64,000 bases of DNA from Mycolicibacterium anyangense (GTDB lineage: Bacteria; Actinomycetota; Actinomycetes; Mycobacteriales; Mycobacteriaceae). A program made the translations under genes and the position numbers. This document shows positions 39,390 to 48,051 of the stretch, piece after piece (the stretch's first letter is position 1; every line of letters begins with the position of its first letter). Location: the NCBI RefSeq assembly GCF_010731855.1, contig NZ_AP022620.1, positions 3,286,001 through 3,350,000 on the forward strand, read 5' to 3'. The notes under the pieces are model-generated. The model searched no databases. It worked only from the letters and a program-made list of their open reading frames with translations, and had not been told where the DNA came from.

Positions 39390-40604
39390 CTACGGTCGCA
39401 ATTCGACGAACAGGTGCCGGATTCCGGTGTGCCGGTTACTGCGCGCCCACTCCACCGGCTTGACCACGCGGACTTCATCGAACCGGCTCAGTAACTCTTC
39501 GTAGAGCACCCGCAGCTCGAGGCGGGCCAGGTTGGCACCCAGGCAGTAGTGCACGCCCTGACCGAAACCCAAGTGCAGGTTGGGTTTACGGCCCACATCG
39601 AAGCGATCGGCATCGGCGAATACCGCGGCGTCGCGGTTGGCCGAGCCCTCCCACACCAGCACCTTCTGCCCAGCCTTGATCGCCTGGCCACCCAGTTCGG
39701 TGTCCCGGGTCGCGGTGCGCCGCTTCGACGGCGACGGCGAGGTCCACCGGATCATCTCCTCGATCGCCGTCGGCAACAACTCGCGATCATCCTGCAGTCG
39801 CCGGTACTGGTCCGGGTTCTGCGCCAGGGCAAGCAGTCCCCCGGCCACCCCGTTGCGGGTGGTCTCCGCCCCAGCGCTGAACAGCAGCGAAAAGAACATG
39901 TACAACTCGAGATCCGACAACGGATCAGCGGTGGCATTGGCCACCACCGACAGCATGTCGTCGGTCGGCTGTGTCCGCTTGGCCGCGATCAACTCCATGC
40001 CGTAGGCGAACATCCGCGATCCGGCGTCCTCGACTGAGAGCGTGCCCACCTCGCCGCGCCGGGAATCGCCGAAGTCGAAGGTCGGCTCGATGGCCTGGAA
40101 CAACCAATGCCGTTCGCTCTCCGGCACTCCCAGCAGGATGCAGATCATCTGCATCGGCAGTTCGGCGGCGACGTCGACCAGGAAGTCGAAGGCCACCCCC
40201 GGGTCGACCTCGTCCAGTAGCGCCCGCGCGCGGGCACGCAGGTCGTCTTCGACGCGGCGGATCATCCGCGGTGTCAGACCCGAACTGACCAGCCGCCGGA
40301 TGTGGGCGTGCCGCGGGTCGTCCATCATGTTCAGCACCTGGCCGGCGATCGGCAGGTCCTGCAACAGGGTGCCGCCGTAGGGCCGCTCTCCCCCGGTCAC
40401 CGACGAGTACGTGCCGGCATCACGCAGCACCGCAAGGGTTTCCGGATGGGTCGCCACCGACCAGAAACCCTCACCGTCGGGGGTGTTGACGGTCGGCTCG
40501 TGCCAGTACACCGGCGCCTCACGGCGATGGATCGCGAACAGGTCGTGGGGAAACCCGTCAGCGAAGTTGTCCAGGTCCGTGAAGTCGATGTCCTTGAGCA
40601 CCAT
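39390..40604 (-). CDS. Cytochrome P450, CYP126-like
   Basis: This 404-residue soluble P450 starts at the ATG five bases after the purB stop; a longer start at 40622 would overlap purB. The heme loop is [15 protein letters not shown] with the cysteine ligand. The I-helix has [10 protein letters not shown] (acid/Thr pair as AET-T) and the ExxR motif is EMIR. By recalled order it equals Rv0778 (CYP126), next to purB. Redox partners are not encoded nearby. The substrate is unknown. Its 3' end is 16 bp from the convergent PGRS gene with no clear terminator. Confidence 0.9.
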   Translation of the reverse strand: MVLKDIDFTDLDNFADGFPHDLFAIHRREAPVYWHEPTVNTPDGEGFWSVATHPETLAVLRDAGTYSSVTGGERPYGGTLLQDLPIAGQVLNMMDDPRHAHIRRLVSSGLTPRMIRRVEDDLRARARALLDEVDPGVAFDFLVDVAAELPMQMICILLGVPESERHWLFQAIEPTFDFGDSRRGEVGTLSVEDAGSRMFAYGMELIAAKRTQPTDDMLSVVANATADPLSDLELYMFFSLLFSAGAETTRNGVAGGLLALAQNPDQYRRLQDDRELLPTAIEEMIRWTSPSPSKRRTATRDTELGGQAIKAGQKVLVWEGSANRDAAVFADADRFDVGRKPNLHLGFGQGVHYCLGANLARLELRVLYEELLSRFDEVRVVKPVEWARSNRHTGIRHLFVELRP

Positions 40605-40608
40605 GGGC

Positions 40609-42027
40609 TTACAGGATCGCACCCGGGCTGTACTTGGCGGCGTCCGGGTAATCCCGCACCAGTTCGTCCACCGCGGCGATCACCTGGTCGACTTGGCTGG
40701 CCGCAGCACCGGTGAAGGCCTGCTTGTCGGCCAGCGCCGCGTCCAGTGCCGCCCGGTCCAGCGGAAGCCGGTCATCGGCGGCCAACCGGTCCAAGAGGTC
40801 GGGTTCCTGGCCCTTCTCCCGCATCGCCAGCGCGACGGCCACGGCGTGCTCCTTGATGACCTCGTGCGCGGTCTCCCGGCCCACGCCGGCACGCACCGCG
40901 GCGATCAGCACCTTGGTGGTGGCCAGGAACGGCAGATAGCGGTCCAATTCGCGCTGGATCACCGCCGGGTAGGCACCGAACTCGTCGAGCACGGTCAGGA
41001 ACGTCTCGATCTGCCCGTCGATGGCGAAGAATGCGTCCGGCAGCGCGACCCGGCGCACCACCGAACAGAACACGTCGCCCTCATTCCATTGCGCCCCAGC
41101 CAGTTCCGCGGCCATCGAGCCGTATCCGCGCAGGATCACCTGCAGGCCGTTGACCCGCTCGCAACTGCGGGTGTTCATCTTGTGCGGCATCGCCGAGCTG
41201 CCGACCTGTCCCGGTGCGAAGCCCTCGGTCACCAGCTCGTGGCCGGCCATGAGCCGGACGGTGTGCGCGAACGACGACGGTCCCGCGCCCAACTGCACCA
41301 GAGCGGAGAGCACATCGTGGTCCAGCGACCGCGGGTATACCTGGCCGACGCTGGCGAAAACCGCTGAGAATCCCAGGAACTCGGCCACCCGGCGTTCAAG
41401 CTCGGTCAACCGCTCGTCGTCTCCGTCGAACAGATCGAGCATGTCCTGGGCGGTGCCCATCGGCCCCTTGATGCCGCGCAGCGGGTAGCGGTCGATCAGC
41501 TCACGAATGCGGGTGAGCGCGATCAGGGTCTCCTCGGCGGCCGAGGCGAACCGCTTGCCCAGCGTGGTGGCCTGCGCGGCGACGTTGTGGCTGCGGCCGG
41601 CCATCACCAGATCGCGATAGGTGGCCGCCCGCTCGGCCAGCCGGGCCGCCACCGCGACACCGTGGGCGTGCACCAACTCCAGCGAGCGCCGGATCTGCAG
41701 CTGCTCGACGTTCTCGGTCAGGTCGCGGCTGGTCATCCCCTTGTGCACGTGCTCGTGACCGGCCAGCGCATTGAACTCCTCGATGCGGGCCTTGACGTCG
41801 TGGCGGGTCACCCGCTCACGCGCGGCGATCGAACCCAGGTCCACCTGCTCGAGCACCCGCTCGTAGTCCTCGATCACCCCGTCGGGTACGTCGACACCCA
41901 GTTCCTTCTGTGCGCGCAGCACCGCGAGCCACAGCCGCCGTTCGGCCACGATCTTGGCCTCCGGTGACCAGATGGCCACCATTTCCGCGCTCGCATACCG
42001 GTTGGCCAGGACATTCGGGATCGTCAC
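40609..42027 (-). CDS. purB: Adenylosuccinate lyase
   Basis: This 472-residue fumarase/aspartase-superfamily enzyme acts twice in purine synthesis (SAICAR to AICAR, adenylosuccinate to AMP). The signature loop is [29 protein letters not shown] and [18 protein letters not shown] are the other active-site regions. It is the first gene of the purB-P450 pair and divergent from the DUF429 gene (25 bp between). Confidence 0.96.
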   Translation of the reverse strand: MTIPNVLANRYASAEMVAIWSPEAKIVAERRLWLAVLRAQKELGVDVPDGVIEDYERVLEQVDLGSIAARERVTRHDVKARIEEFNALAGHEHVHKGMTSRDLTENVEQLQIRRSLELVHAHGVAVAARLAERAATYRDLVMAGRSHNVAAQATTLGKRFASAAEETLIALTRIRELIDRYPLRGIKGPMGTAQDMLDLFDGDDERLTELERRVAEFLGFSAVFASVGQVYPRSLDHDVLSALVQLGAGPSSFAHTVRLMAGHELVTEGFAPGQVGSSAMPHKMNTRSCERVNGLQVILRGYGSMAAELAGAQWNEGDVFCSVVRRVALPDAFFAIDGQIETFLTVLDEFGAYPAVIQRELDRYLPFLATTKVLIAAVRAGVGRETAHEVIKEHAVAVALAMREKGQEPDLLDRLAADDRLPLDRAALDAALADKQAFTGAAASQVDQVIAAVDELVRDYPDAAKYSPGAIL

Positions 42028-42052
42028 GAGGCACTAGCTTACGGTTTGGCGT

Positions 42053-42772
42053 ATGCACTGTGTCGGGGTCGACCTGGCTTGGGGGCAACGCAACCCCACC
42101 GGGGTGGCCGTCCTCGACGGCGACGGCGTGCTGCTGCACGTCAGCGCCGCGGGTGACGACGACGACGTCCTCGCCCGGATCGCCCCCTACGTCGGCGGCC
42201 CCTGTGTGGTGGCCGTCGACGCTCCCCTGGTGGTCACCAACCCGACCGGAACCCGGCCGTGTGAGACCGCCTTGAACCGGGACTTCCGCCGCTACGACGC
42301 GGGCGCGCACCCGGCCAATACCGGGCTGGCCTGGTTCGCCGACGGTGGCCGGGGCGCACGGTTGTGCCGGGCGCTCAACCTTGATCTCGATCCACGGTCG
42401 TCGTCGGCTCGCCGGGCGCTGGAGGTCTACCCGCACGCCGCCGCCGTCGCGCTGTTCGGGTTGGGGCGCACGCTGAAGTACAAGCAGAAACAGGGCCGAG
42501 ATATGGCACTGCTGCGCTCCGAGCTTCTGCGACTGGTCGAGTTCATTGAAGAGCTGCCGGATCTGTCTCTCGATCATCCCGACTGGCGACGGCTCACCAC
42601 GTCGGTCGCCGACGCTACGCGCAAATCGGAGTTGCGCCGGGCCGAGGATCCGATCGACGCGGTGCTGTGTGCCTACGTCGCGCGCTTCTTCCTCACCCGG
42701 CCGGGGGACGTGACGATCTATGGCGAACCGGCTACCGGCTGTATCGTTACCCCGACGCCGCGATCGACGTAA
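42053..42772 (+). CDS. DUF429 (RNase H-fold) protein
   Basis: This 239-residue protein has the pattern of DUF429: VGVDLAWGQRNPTGVAV at the start, VVAVDAPLVVTN, and a late EDPIDAVLCAYVA. These acidic positions resemble an RNase H-like active site, so a nuclease or phosphotransfer role is possible but unproven. It is equivalent to Rv0776c from memory. A 99-bp gap follows before the HNH gene. Confidence 0.8.
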   Translation: MHCVGVDLAWGQRNPTGVAVLDGDGVLLHVSAAGDDDDVLARIAPYVGGPCVVAVDAPLVVTNPTGTRPCETALNRDFRRYDAGAHPANTGLAWFADGGRGARLCRALNLDLDPRSSSARRALEVYPHAAAVALFGLGRTLKYKQKQGRDMALLRSELLRLVEFIEELPDLSLDHPDWRRLTTSVADATRKSELRRAEDPIDAVLCAYVARFFLTRPGDVTIYGEPATGCIVTPTPRST

Positions 42773-42871
42773 TGGCGCTTCTTACTTGATCTTTCGCGCC
42801 GAATCGTCGGTTTTGCCGAGCAGGGGCGCGGGGATATAAAACTTGTCGGTGGGTGCTGCGAGGATGTGGTC

Positions 42872-44101
42872 ATGTCCTCGTCGATGGTGGTGACCACACC
42901 CCAGCAGCGTCTTGAGGCGCTGTTTGAGGAGCTCTCGGAGTTGGCTGGTCAGCGCAATGCGATCGACGGGCGGATCGTGGATATCGTGGCCGAGGTCGAG
43001 CGCGACGAGTTGTGGGGTGCGACCGGGGCGCGCTCGGTGGCCGCGTTGGTGGCCTGGAAACTGGGCACCACCACGGCCAACGCCCACGCGATCGCCACGG
43101 TGGCCCACCGCAGTCAGGACTTCCCCCGCTGCGTGACCGAATTGCAGCAGGGCCGGCTGTCGCTGGATCAGGTCGCCGTCATCGCCGCCGGTGCAGGTGA
43201 GGGTTCCGATGAGCACTACGCCGAGCTGGCCGCGGTCGCCACCGTCCACCAGTTGCGCACCGCGATCCGGCTCGAACCCCGACCCGACCCCGATCCCCGG
43301 CCGCAGCCCCAACGCAGCATCACCACCACCAGTACCGACACCACCACCAGCTGGCGTATCACCCTGCCCCACGACGAAGCCGCCATCCTCGACGCCGCCC
43401 TCACGTCCCATCTCGACGCCCTGGTCAGCGAGTGGACGCGCGATCACGGCAGCGACCCGACGCAGGCACCATCGTTCCCCACCACTGTCGACGCCTTCCT
43501 GCAACTGGTCACCGACAGCTGGGACGCGCAAGCCACCCGCCGCCCGCACGGCCAGCACACCACCGTCGTCGTGCACCTCGACATCGACAAGTCCGCCGCC
43601 GCACTGCACCTGGGCCCGCTGCTGCCCGATGCCGACCGCCACTACCTGACCTGCGATGCCACCTGCGAAGTCTGGTTCGAACGCGACGGCCGGCCCATCG
43701 GGGCCGGACGCGCCACCCGCACCGTCGACCGCCGGCTGCGCCGCGCGCTGGAACACCGCGACCGGGCCTGCGCGGTACCCGGCTGCAACAGCACCCGCGG
43801 TCTGCACGCCCACCACATCGTGCACTGGGAACACGGCGGACCCACCGAGCTATCGAACCTGGTCCTGCTGTGTCCGTTTCACCACCGCGCCCACCACCAA
43901 GGGCTGATCACCATCACCGGCCCCGCCGACCAGCTCGTCATCACCGACACCAACGGCGATCCCCTCACCGACGCCCCGATTGCCCACACACCCACCCGAC
44001 CGCCAACGGATGTCCCGTCCTACCCCGGCCCGACCGGCGAACGCGCCCAATGGTGGTGGTACCAACCCTACGAACCACACTCACCACCCAGCACCAACTG
44101 A
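42872..44101 (+). CDS. DUF222 / HNH endonuclease domain protein (13E12-like)
   Basis: The ATG at 42872 has GAGG nine bases upstream; the GTG at 42866 is an alternative. The 409-residue product has an N-terminal DUF222 region and a C-terminal HNH module, CAVPGCNSTRGLHAHHIVHWEHGG followed by NLVLLCPFHHRAHH. Its cysteines and histidines would hold zinc. This family includes the REP13E12 repeats of mycobacteria, present in many dispersed copies. It is not part of the recalled M. tuberculosis order here, which suggests insertion. No terminal repeats were found. Confidence 0.85.
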   Translation: MSSSMVVTTPQQRLEALFEELSELAGQRNAIDGRIVDIVAEVERDELWGATGARSVAALVAWKLGTTTANAHAIATVAHRSQDFPRCVTELQQGRLSLDQVAVIAAGAGEGSDEHYAELAAVATVHQLRTAIRLEPRPDPDPRPQPQRSITTTSTDTTTSWRITLPHDEAAILDAALTSHLDALVSEWTRDHGSDPTQAPSFPTTVDAFLQLVTDSWDAQATRRPHGQHTTVVVHLDIDKSAAALHLGPLLPDADRHYLTCDATCEVWFERDGRPIGAGRATRTVDRRLRRALEHRDRACAVPGCNSTRGLHAHHIVHWEHGGPTELSNLVLLCPFHHRAHHQGLITITGPADQLVITDTNGDPLTDAPIAHTPTRPPTDVPSYPGPTGERAQWWWYQPYEPHSPPSTN

Positions 44102-44110
44102 GCGAAACAC

Positions 44111-45109
44111 TCAGGCGCGCAAGCCCGTCCAGGTGTCCGCGGTCCCGGTGAGACGGCTCACCTGTTCGAGGAAGCGGCGCACCTTCGCCGGATTCTCCTG
44201 GCGTTGCCAACCGAATGTCGTCGGACGCTGTACCCGGTCATGCCAGAAATGCCCGGGGGTGGACTCCGGCCGGGTGGCCACCAGCCACACCGCGGTGTCG
44301 GCACCGTCGGACAGGTCGCGCAACAGCGGCCTGGTGAGCACCCGGAACCGGGGCAGATACTCGGCCACACCGGGGGTGTCCACCCAGCCGGGATGCATGC
44401 TCTCCACCCGCACACCAGTGCCGGCCAGCCGGCGCGCCCACGAATCAGCAAGTACCACTTGCATTTTCTTGGTCCGGGCATAGGCGCGGACCCCGTTGTA
44501 GCCGCTGCGGTATTCCAGGTCGTCGACCACCAGCGGGGAACTGTACATACCCCCGGACGACACCCACACCACCGACGATGCCCGAGCCGCTTTGAGTAAC
44601 GGCAGCAGCCGGTCGGTCATCAGATGCGGGCCCAGCACGTGAGTGGCCAACTGCACCTCGTGACCTTGCGGGGTGACCCTGCGGTCCTTGGGCATCAGCC
44701 CGGCGTTGTGCACCAGTCCGTCCAGCGCGAGCACTCGACCGGAGAACGACGCGGTCCAGGCCCGAACCGCGTCCAGGTCGGAAACGTCGCACACCTCCTC
44801 GACGACGTCGGCGCCGGACACCGCAGCCCGGATCGCCTCGGCGCACTGGTGCACCTTCTCGGCGTTGCGGCCCAGCAGATGGACCGTCGCCCCCAGCTCG
44901 GCAAAGCCCTGTGCCATGGCGAACCCGATCCCCGCGGTTGCCCCGGACACCACCACCCGCTCGCCCACCATCGAGCCGGCCGCCGGGTCGGCGGGCCACC
45001 ACAAGCGCCGCAGTCCCGAACCGATCTTGGTGTAGCCCAAGACCAGGGCGCGGTCCATGGCGCCATCCAGCAGTTCGGTTGCCGGCCGGGTGAGCGCCGA
45101 GAAGTCCAT
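44111..45109 (-). CDS. SDR oxidoreductase, DHRS12-like
   Basis: This 332-residue protein (start ATG at 45109) has ~45 N-terminal residues before the Rossmann motif SGATAGIG. VHNAGLMPKDRR, a serine in VWVSSGGMYSS and a YARTKK catalytic pair follow. A C-terminal extension (TFGWQRQENPAKVRRFLEQV) is characteristic of the group similar to DHRS12. Lipid-like substrates are suspected in this group, by family only. It follows the TetR gene by 16 bp, probably as the regulated partner. Confidence 0.85.
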   Translation of the reverse strand: MDFSALTRPATELLDGAMDRALVLGYTKIGSGLRRLWWPADPAAGSMVGERVVVSGATAGIGFAMAQGFAELGATVHLLGRNAEKVHQCAEAIRAAVSGADVVEEVCDVSDLDAVRAWTASFSGRVLALDGLVHNAGLMPKDRRVTPQGHEVQLATHVLGPHLMTDRLLPLLKAARASSVVWVSSGGMYSSPLVVDDLEYRSGYNGVRAYARTKKMQVVLADSWARRLAGTGVRVESMHPGWVDTPGVAEYLPRFRVLTRPLLRDLSDGADTAVWLVATRPESTPGHFWHDRVQRPTTFGWQRQENPAKVRRFLEQVSRLTGTADTWTGLRA

Positions 45110-45125
45110 GCCTCGAACGTAACCT

Positions 45126-45746
45126 TCAGACTCGCAGGCTGCGCTCGTCGATGGGAGCCAGCACGTCCAGCATGTCCACCAGGGTGGCACGAGCCACCTC
45201 GCGAGGACCGTCACCATCGCCGACCAGCGCGGACACCACTGCCCCGTCGACCGCGCACACCAGCGCAGTGAGCAGTTCCATCCGCACAAAGCGCCCGGAC
45301 CGCTCGATGGCCTCGCCCACCGCTTCGACCCGCTGCTGCAGCAGCCGCCGCTGGATGCCCCTCAGCGCCGGCTGGCGGGCGCAGGCGATGTAGCGCTCGT
45401 ACCGGGAGATCAGTTGCTCACTGACCGGCTCCTGCGACGGGTCACCGATCAGCAGGTCGACCAGGACGTCCGCGGTGGCCTCAGCACCCCGACGACGCCG
45501 TGGCAGGTCGTCCACCCGCGACCGCAACTGGGCGGCTTCCACCGTGCCGACGAACTCGACCGCGCTCTCCACCAAATCGTCCAACGACGAGAAGTAGTAG
45601 GTGGTCGACGCCAGTGGCAGGCCGGCCCGCGCGGCCACCGCGCGATGCCGAACCGCCTCGAACCCACCTTCACACAGCAGCTCGGCGGCAGCGCTGACCA
45701 GCGCATACCGTCGTCGCTCCCCTTTGGGAGTCACCGCCGCGATCAC
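45126..45746 (-). CDS. TetR-family regulator
   Basis: This 206-residue regulator has an N-terminal helix-turn-helix (RRRYALVSAAAELLCEGGFEA, then RAGLPLASTTYYFSSLDDL) and a variable ligand domain. The start could be the GTG at 45746 or the one at 45734 (TPKGERRRYAL). It is equivalent to Rv0775 by recalled order. The SDR gene follows in the same transcript. A 15-bp palindrome 35 bp upstream is a likely autoregulatory operator. Confidence 0.88.
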   Translation of the reverse strand: MIAAVTPKGERRRYALVSAAAELLCEGGFEAVRHRAVAARAGLPLASTTYYFSSLDDLVESAVEFVGTVEAAQLRSRVDDLPRRRRGAEATADVLVDLLIGDPSQEPVSEQLISRYERYIACARQPALRGIQRRLLQQRVEAVGEAIERSGRFVRMELLTALVCAVDGAVVSALVGDGDGPREVARATLVDMLDVLAPIDERSLRV

Positions 45747-45780
45747 GTCCAGAATGCTGCCAGCAGCTGACGCTGCCGCA

Positions 45781-45795
45781 TCGGTGTTTCACCGA
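45781..45795. promoter_or_regulatory. Perfect 15-bp palindrome, candidate TetR operator
   Basis: TCGGTG-TTT-CACCGA lies 34-48 bp before the TetR start, in the 97-bp gap. Size and position fit a TetR dimer site that represses the TetR-SDR transcript. No second copy was noticed in the window. Confidence 0.55.
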
Positions 45796-45843
45796 ATCAT
45801 TAACCTTGGCAGTCGGGCAGCGTCTCGACCGCCAAGGCCCGTG

Positions 45844-47019
45844 CTAGCTGCTCGACCCTAGGTAGTCGGCGACCAGCTGCTGGTCGATCGGGAAGTGGAA
45901 CAGCTTTTCAGCATTCTTGTGGGTGATCTTGTCGATTTCGGTCTGCGGTACCCCGTCGAAGACCTCCTTGGCGGCCATCTGAGACTTCGGGAACGGAGTG
46001 TCGGCGTGCGGATAGTCCGACTCCCACAGGATGTTGTCGATCTCGAAGTCGTACCGGTACTTGATGCCGATCGGCTCTTCGATCATGCAGAAGTACATGC
46101 TGCGCCGCGCGACCGCGGACGGCAGGATGTCGGCGTTCTCCACATGTGACCAGTACTGGTGGCGCTGCCACTGGCGATCGGCTCGCTCGAGTGCCGCCGG
46201 GATCCAGCCGATGCCACCCTCCGACCACACCACCTTGGCGTCGGGGTACTTGCGCAGCAGCGGGCTGACCATCAGGTTGCACGCCGAGCGCGCGGCCACC
46301 GCGAACGCGGCGGCGATCTCTGTCATCGGGTTGGGCATCTCGCCGCCCACGGCATGGATCTTCGACAGGTCGATGGCGGCACCGCCGGAACCGATGTGCA
46401 TGCAGATCGGGGTCTGATCAGCCTGGGCTGCGGCGAACAGCGGCTCCCAGTACCCGCCATGGAAGCTCGGCAGTTCCACAACGTACGGATCCTCGATGAA
46501 GCAGATCGCCTTGCTTCCCTTGGCCACCATCCGCTCGTGCTCCTTGATGGCAAGGTCGATGTCCCACACCGGCAGGATGTGCATCGGCACGAAGACGTCG
46601 CGGCCGGCACCACACCACTCGTCGATCATGTAGTCGTTCCAGGCCTGCACGCAGACCAAGGCGAGTTCCTTGTCCGGCCACGTGGCGAACTTGCGGCCGC
46701 CGAAACCGGGCAGGGTCGGGAACGACACCGACGCGAAGATGCCATTGGACAGCAGGTCCTTGCGGCGCTCGACGGGGTCGTAGCAGCCGGGGATCATGTC
46801 CTCGAATCGGGCCGGCTCCATGCCCCACTCCTCGCGCGGCTTACCGGCGACGGCGTTGAGGCCCATGGTCAGTTCGCGGCCGCCCTCCCACTCCCAGATC
46901 TGACGGCCGTCAACCTCGACGACATGCGGCACCCGGTCCTTGAACTTGGCCGGCACGCGGTCGGTCCACACGTGGGCAGGCTCGACAATGTGGTCGTCGA
47001 CGCTGAACAAGGTAAACAT
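45844..47019 (-). CDS. Amidohydrolase, ACMSD-like (Amidohydro_2)
   Basis: This 391-residue TIM-barrel metal-dependent hydrolase/decarboxylase opens with FSVDDHIVEP, where the usual first metal motif is DxHxxE-like. It also has SVSFPTLPGFGG, CMHIGSGG with a metal histidine, and WESDYPHADTPFP with the late aspartate/histidine. It belongs to the group commonly found in actinobacterial catabolic clusters (steroid, aromatic or lipid side chains). The precise substrate is unknown. It is divergent from the mycothiol-isomerase-like gene over a 247-bp region in which I see no clear operator. Confidence 0.87.
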   Translation of the reverse strand: MFTLFSVDDHIVEPAHVWTDRVPAKFKDRVPHVVEVDGRQIWEWEGGRELTMGLNAVAGKPREEWGMEPARFEDMIPGCYDPVERRKDLLSNGIFASVSFPTLPGFGGRKFATWPDKELALVCVQAWNDYMIDEWCGAGRDVFVPMHILPVWDIDLAIKEHERMVAKGSKAICFIEDPYVVELPSFHGGYWEPLFAAAQADQTPICMHIGSGGAAIDLSKIHAVGGEMPNPMTEIAAAFAVAARSACNLMVSPLLRKYPDAKVVWSEGGIGWIPAALERADRQWQRHQYWSHVENADILPSAVARRSMYFCMIEEPIGIKYRYDFEIDNILWESDYPHADTPFPKSQMAAKEVFDGVPQTEIDKITHKNAEKLFHFPIDQQLVADYLGSSS

Positions 47020-47266
47020 TGCTGAAGACTCGCTTCCCTAATCATTGCGGTGTAACGGCGGTCAGCCTGAATCTGATGATGGCACCGGCGCAACACGATG
47101 TGGAGGCCCGAGCGGGAAACGGCGTTTCCAATTTTGGCTGCCCGGTACACCTTTCTCAGACAGTTGAGTTCTCCTACGCTGCAGACACATCCGCCGCCGG
47201 CATCACTCGGGCACGGCCCGGCAACGGCGGTCCTCGACTCATCCTCTGAGAGCAGGAGATTCAGCA

Positions 47267-47983
47267 ATGCGCTCCGACACCACTCCTGCGCCGGAACGCG
47301 ATCTCGCAGCAATCTGGGAGGCCACCATCGAGCGCATCGAGGGTCTACTCCGCTCGTTGCCCGATGACTCCGAGACCCAACCGCTGCACACCGTTCCCGG
47401 GGCAACGGTGTGCGACGGCGTTGCGCACCTGGCGCAGGTGCTCGCCACCCCCGAGCCTGTGCCGCTGACCCTCCCCGAACCAGGAACGGCACAGTCGGCA
47501 CTGCCCGAACTGATCGCCGACGTCCACGCCGCAGCCGTCGCACTGCGCTCGCGGCTCGCTGACTGCGCGGTACCTGCGTTGGTCACCGCCATCACGATGA
47601 CCGAGCACGACCTGCGAACAGTCCTGAATGCACCGGGGGCCCGCGACAACGTGGCGATCAAGGTGGCGCTCGACGAATTGTCCGGCCGATTCTCCGACCG
47701 GGTCGCCGCCGCGGGTCTGCCGTCATTGCGTGTGACGGTCGAGCAGTGGGGCACCATCGCGGGCCGGGGCAAAGCCACCTCGTGCGTGGTGGCCGACCGT
47801 TTCGAATTCGTGCGTGCCATGGCGGGCCGCCGTTCTGCCGCCGAGATCGGCCGGTGGAACTGGGGAGTGGATCCGCAGATCTACCTCCCGGTGATCGCTG
47901 AAGTTCCGTTGCCGGTGAACGAGATTCGCGAGCGCGATCCCCGGATTCCCGCGCACATGAAAGACCGCGAGTTCGCCCTTTAG
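47267..47983 (+). CDS. Maleylpyruvate-isomerase-like (mycothiol-dependent) protein
   Basis: This 238-residue protein is preceded by CAGGAG eight bases upstream. It has the weak pattern of the DinB-like MDMPI family: CDGVAHLAQVLA (helix with a metal histidine) and MTEHDLRTVLNAPGARD (second metal histidine motif). A C-terminal AGRRSAAEIGRWNWG is often found in these proteins. Family members use mycothiol or simply keep the fold. The N-terminal part is atypical and the assignment moderate. Its position opposite a catabolic amidohydrolase fits a degradative or detoxifying role. Confidence 0.65.
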   Translation: MRSDTTPAPERDLAAIWEATIERIEGLLRSLPDDSETQPLHTVPGATVCDGVAHLAQVLATPEPVPLTLPEPGTAQSALPELIADVHAAAVALRSRLADCAVPALVTAITMTEHDLRTVLNAPGARDNVAIKVALDELSGRFSDRVAAAGLPSLRVTVEQWGTIAGRGKATSCVVADRFEFVRAMAGRRSAAEIGRWNWGVDPQIYLPVIAEVPLPVNEIRERDPRIPAHMKDREFAL

Positions 47984-47991
47984 CGCGACGT

Positions 47992-48018
47992 CCGACCCAA
48001 GGGGTGGCATGGGGTCGG
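47992..48018 (+). terminator. Candidate terminator after the MDMPI-like gene
   Basis: CCGACCC and GGGTCGG form 7-bp arms around a 13-nt loop in the 68-bp convergent gap. No U-run is present, so support is modest. Confidence 0.4.
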
Positions 48019-48051
48019 TCGGCGGCATCAGGGTTGTCTCGGCATCTCCGG

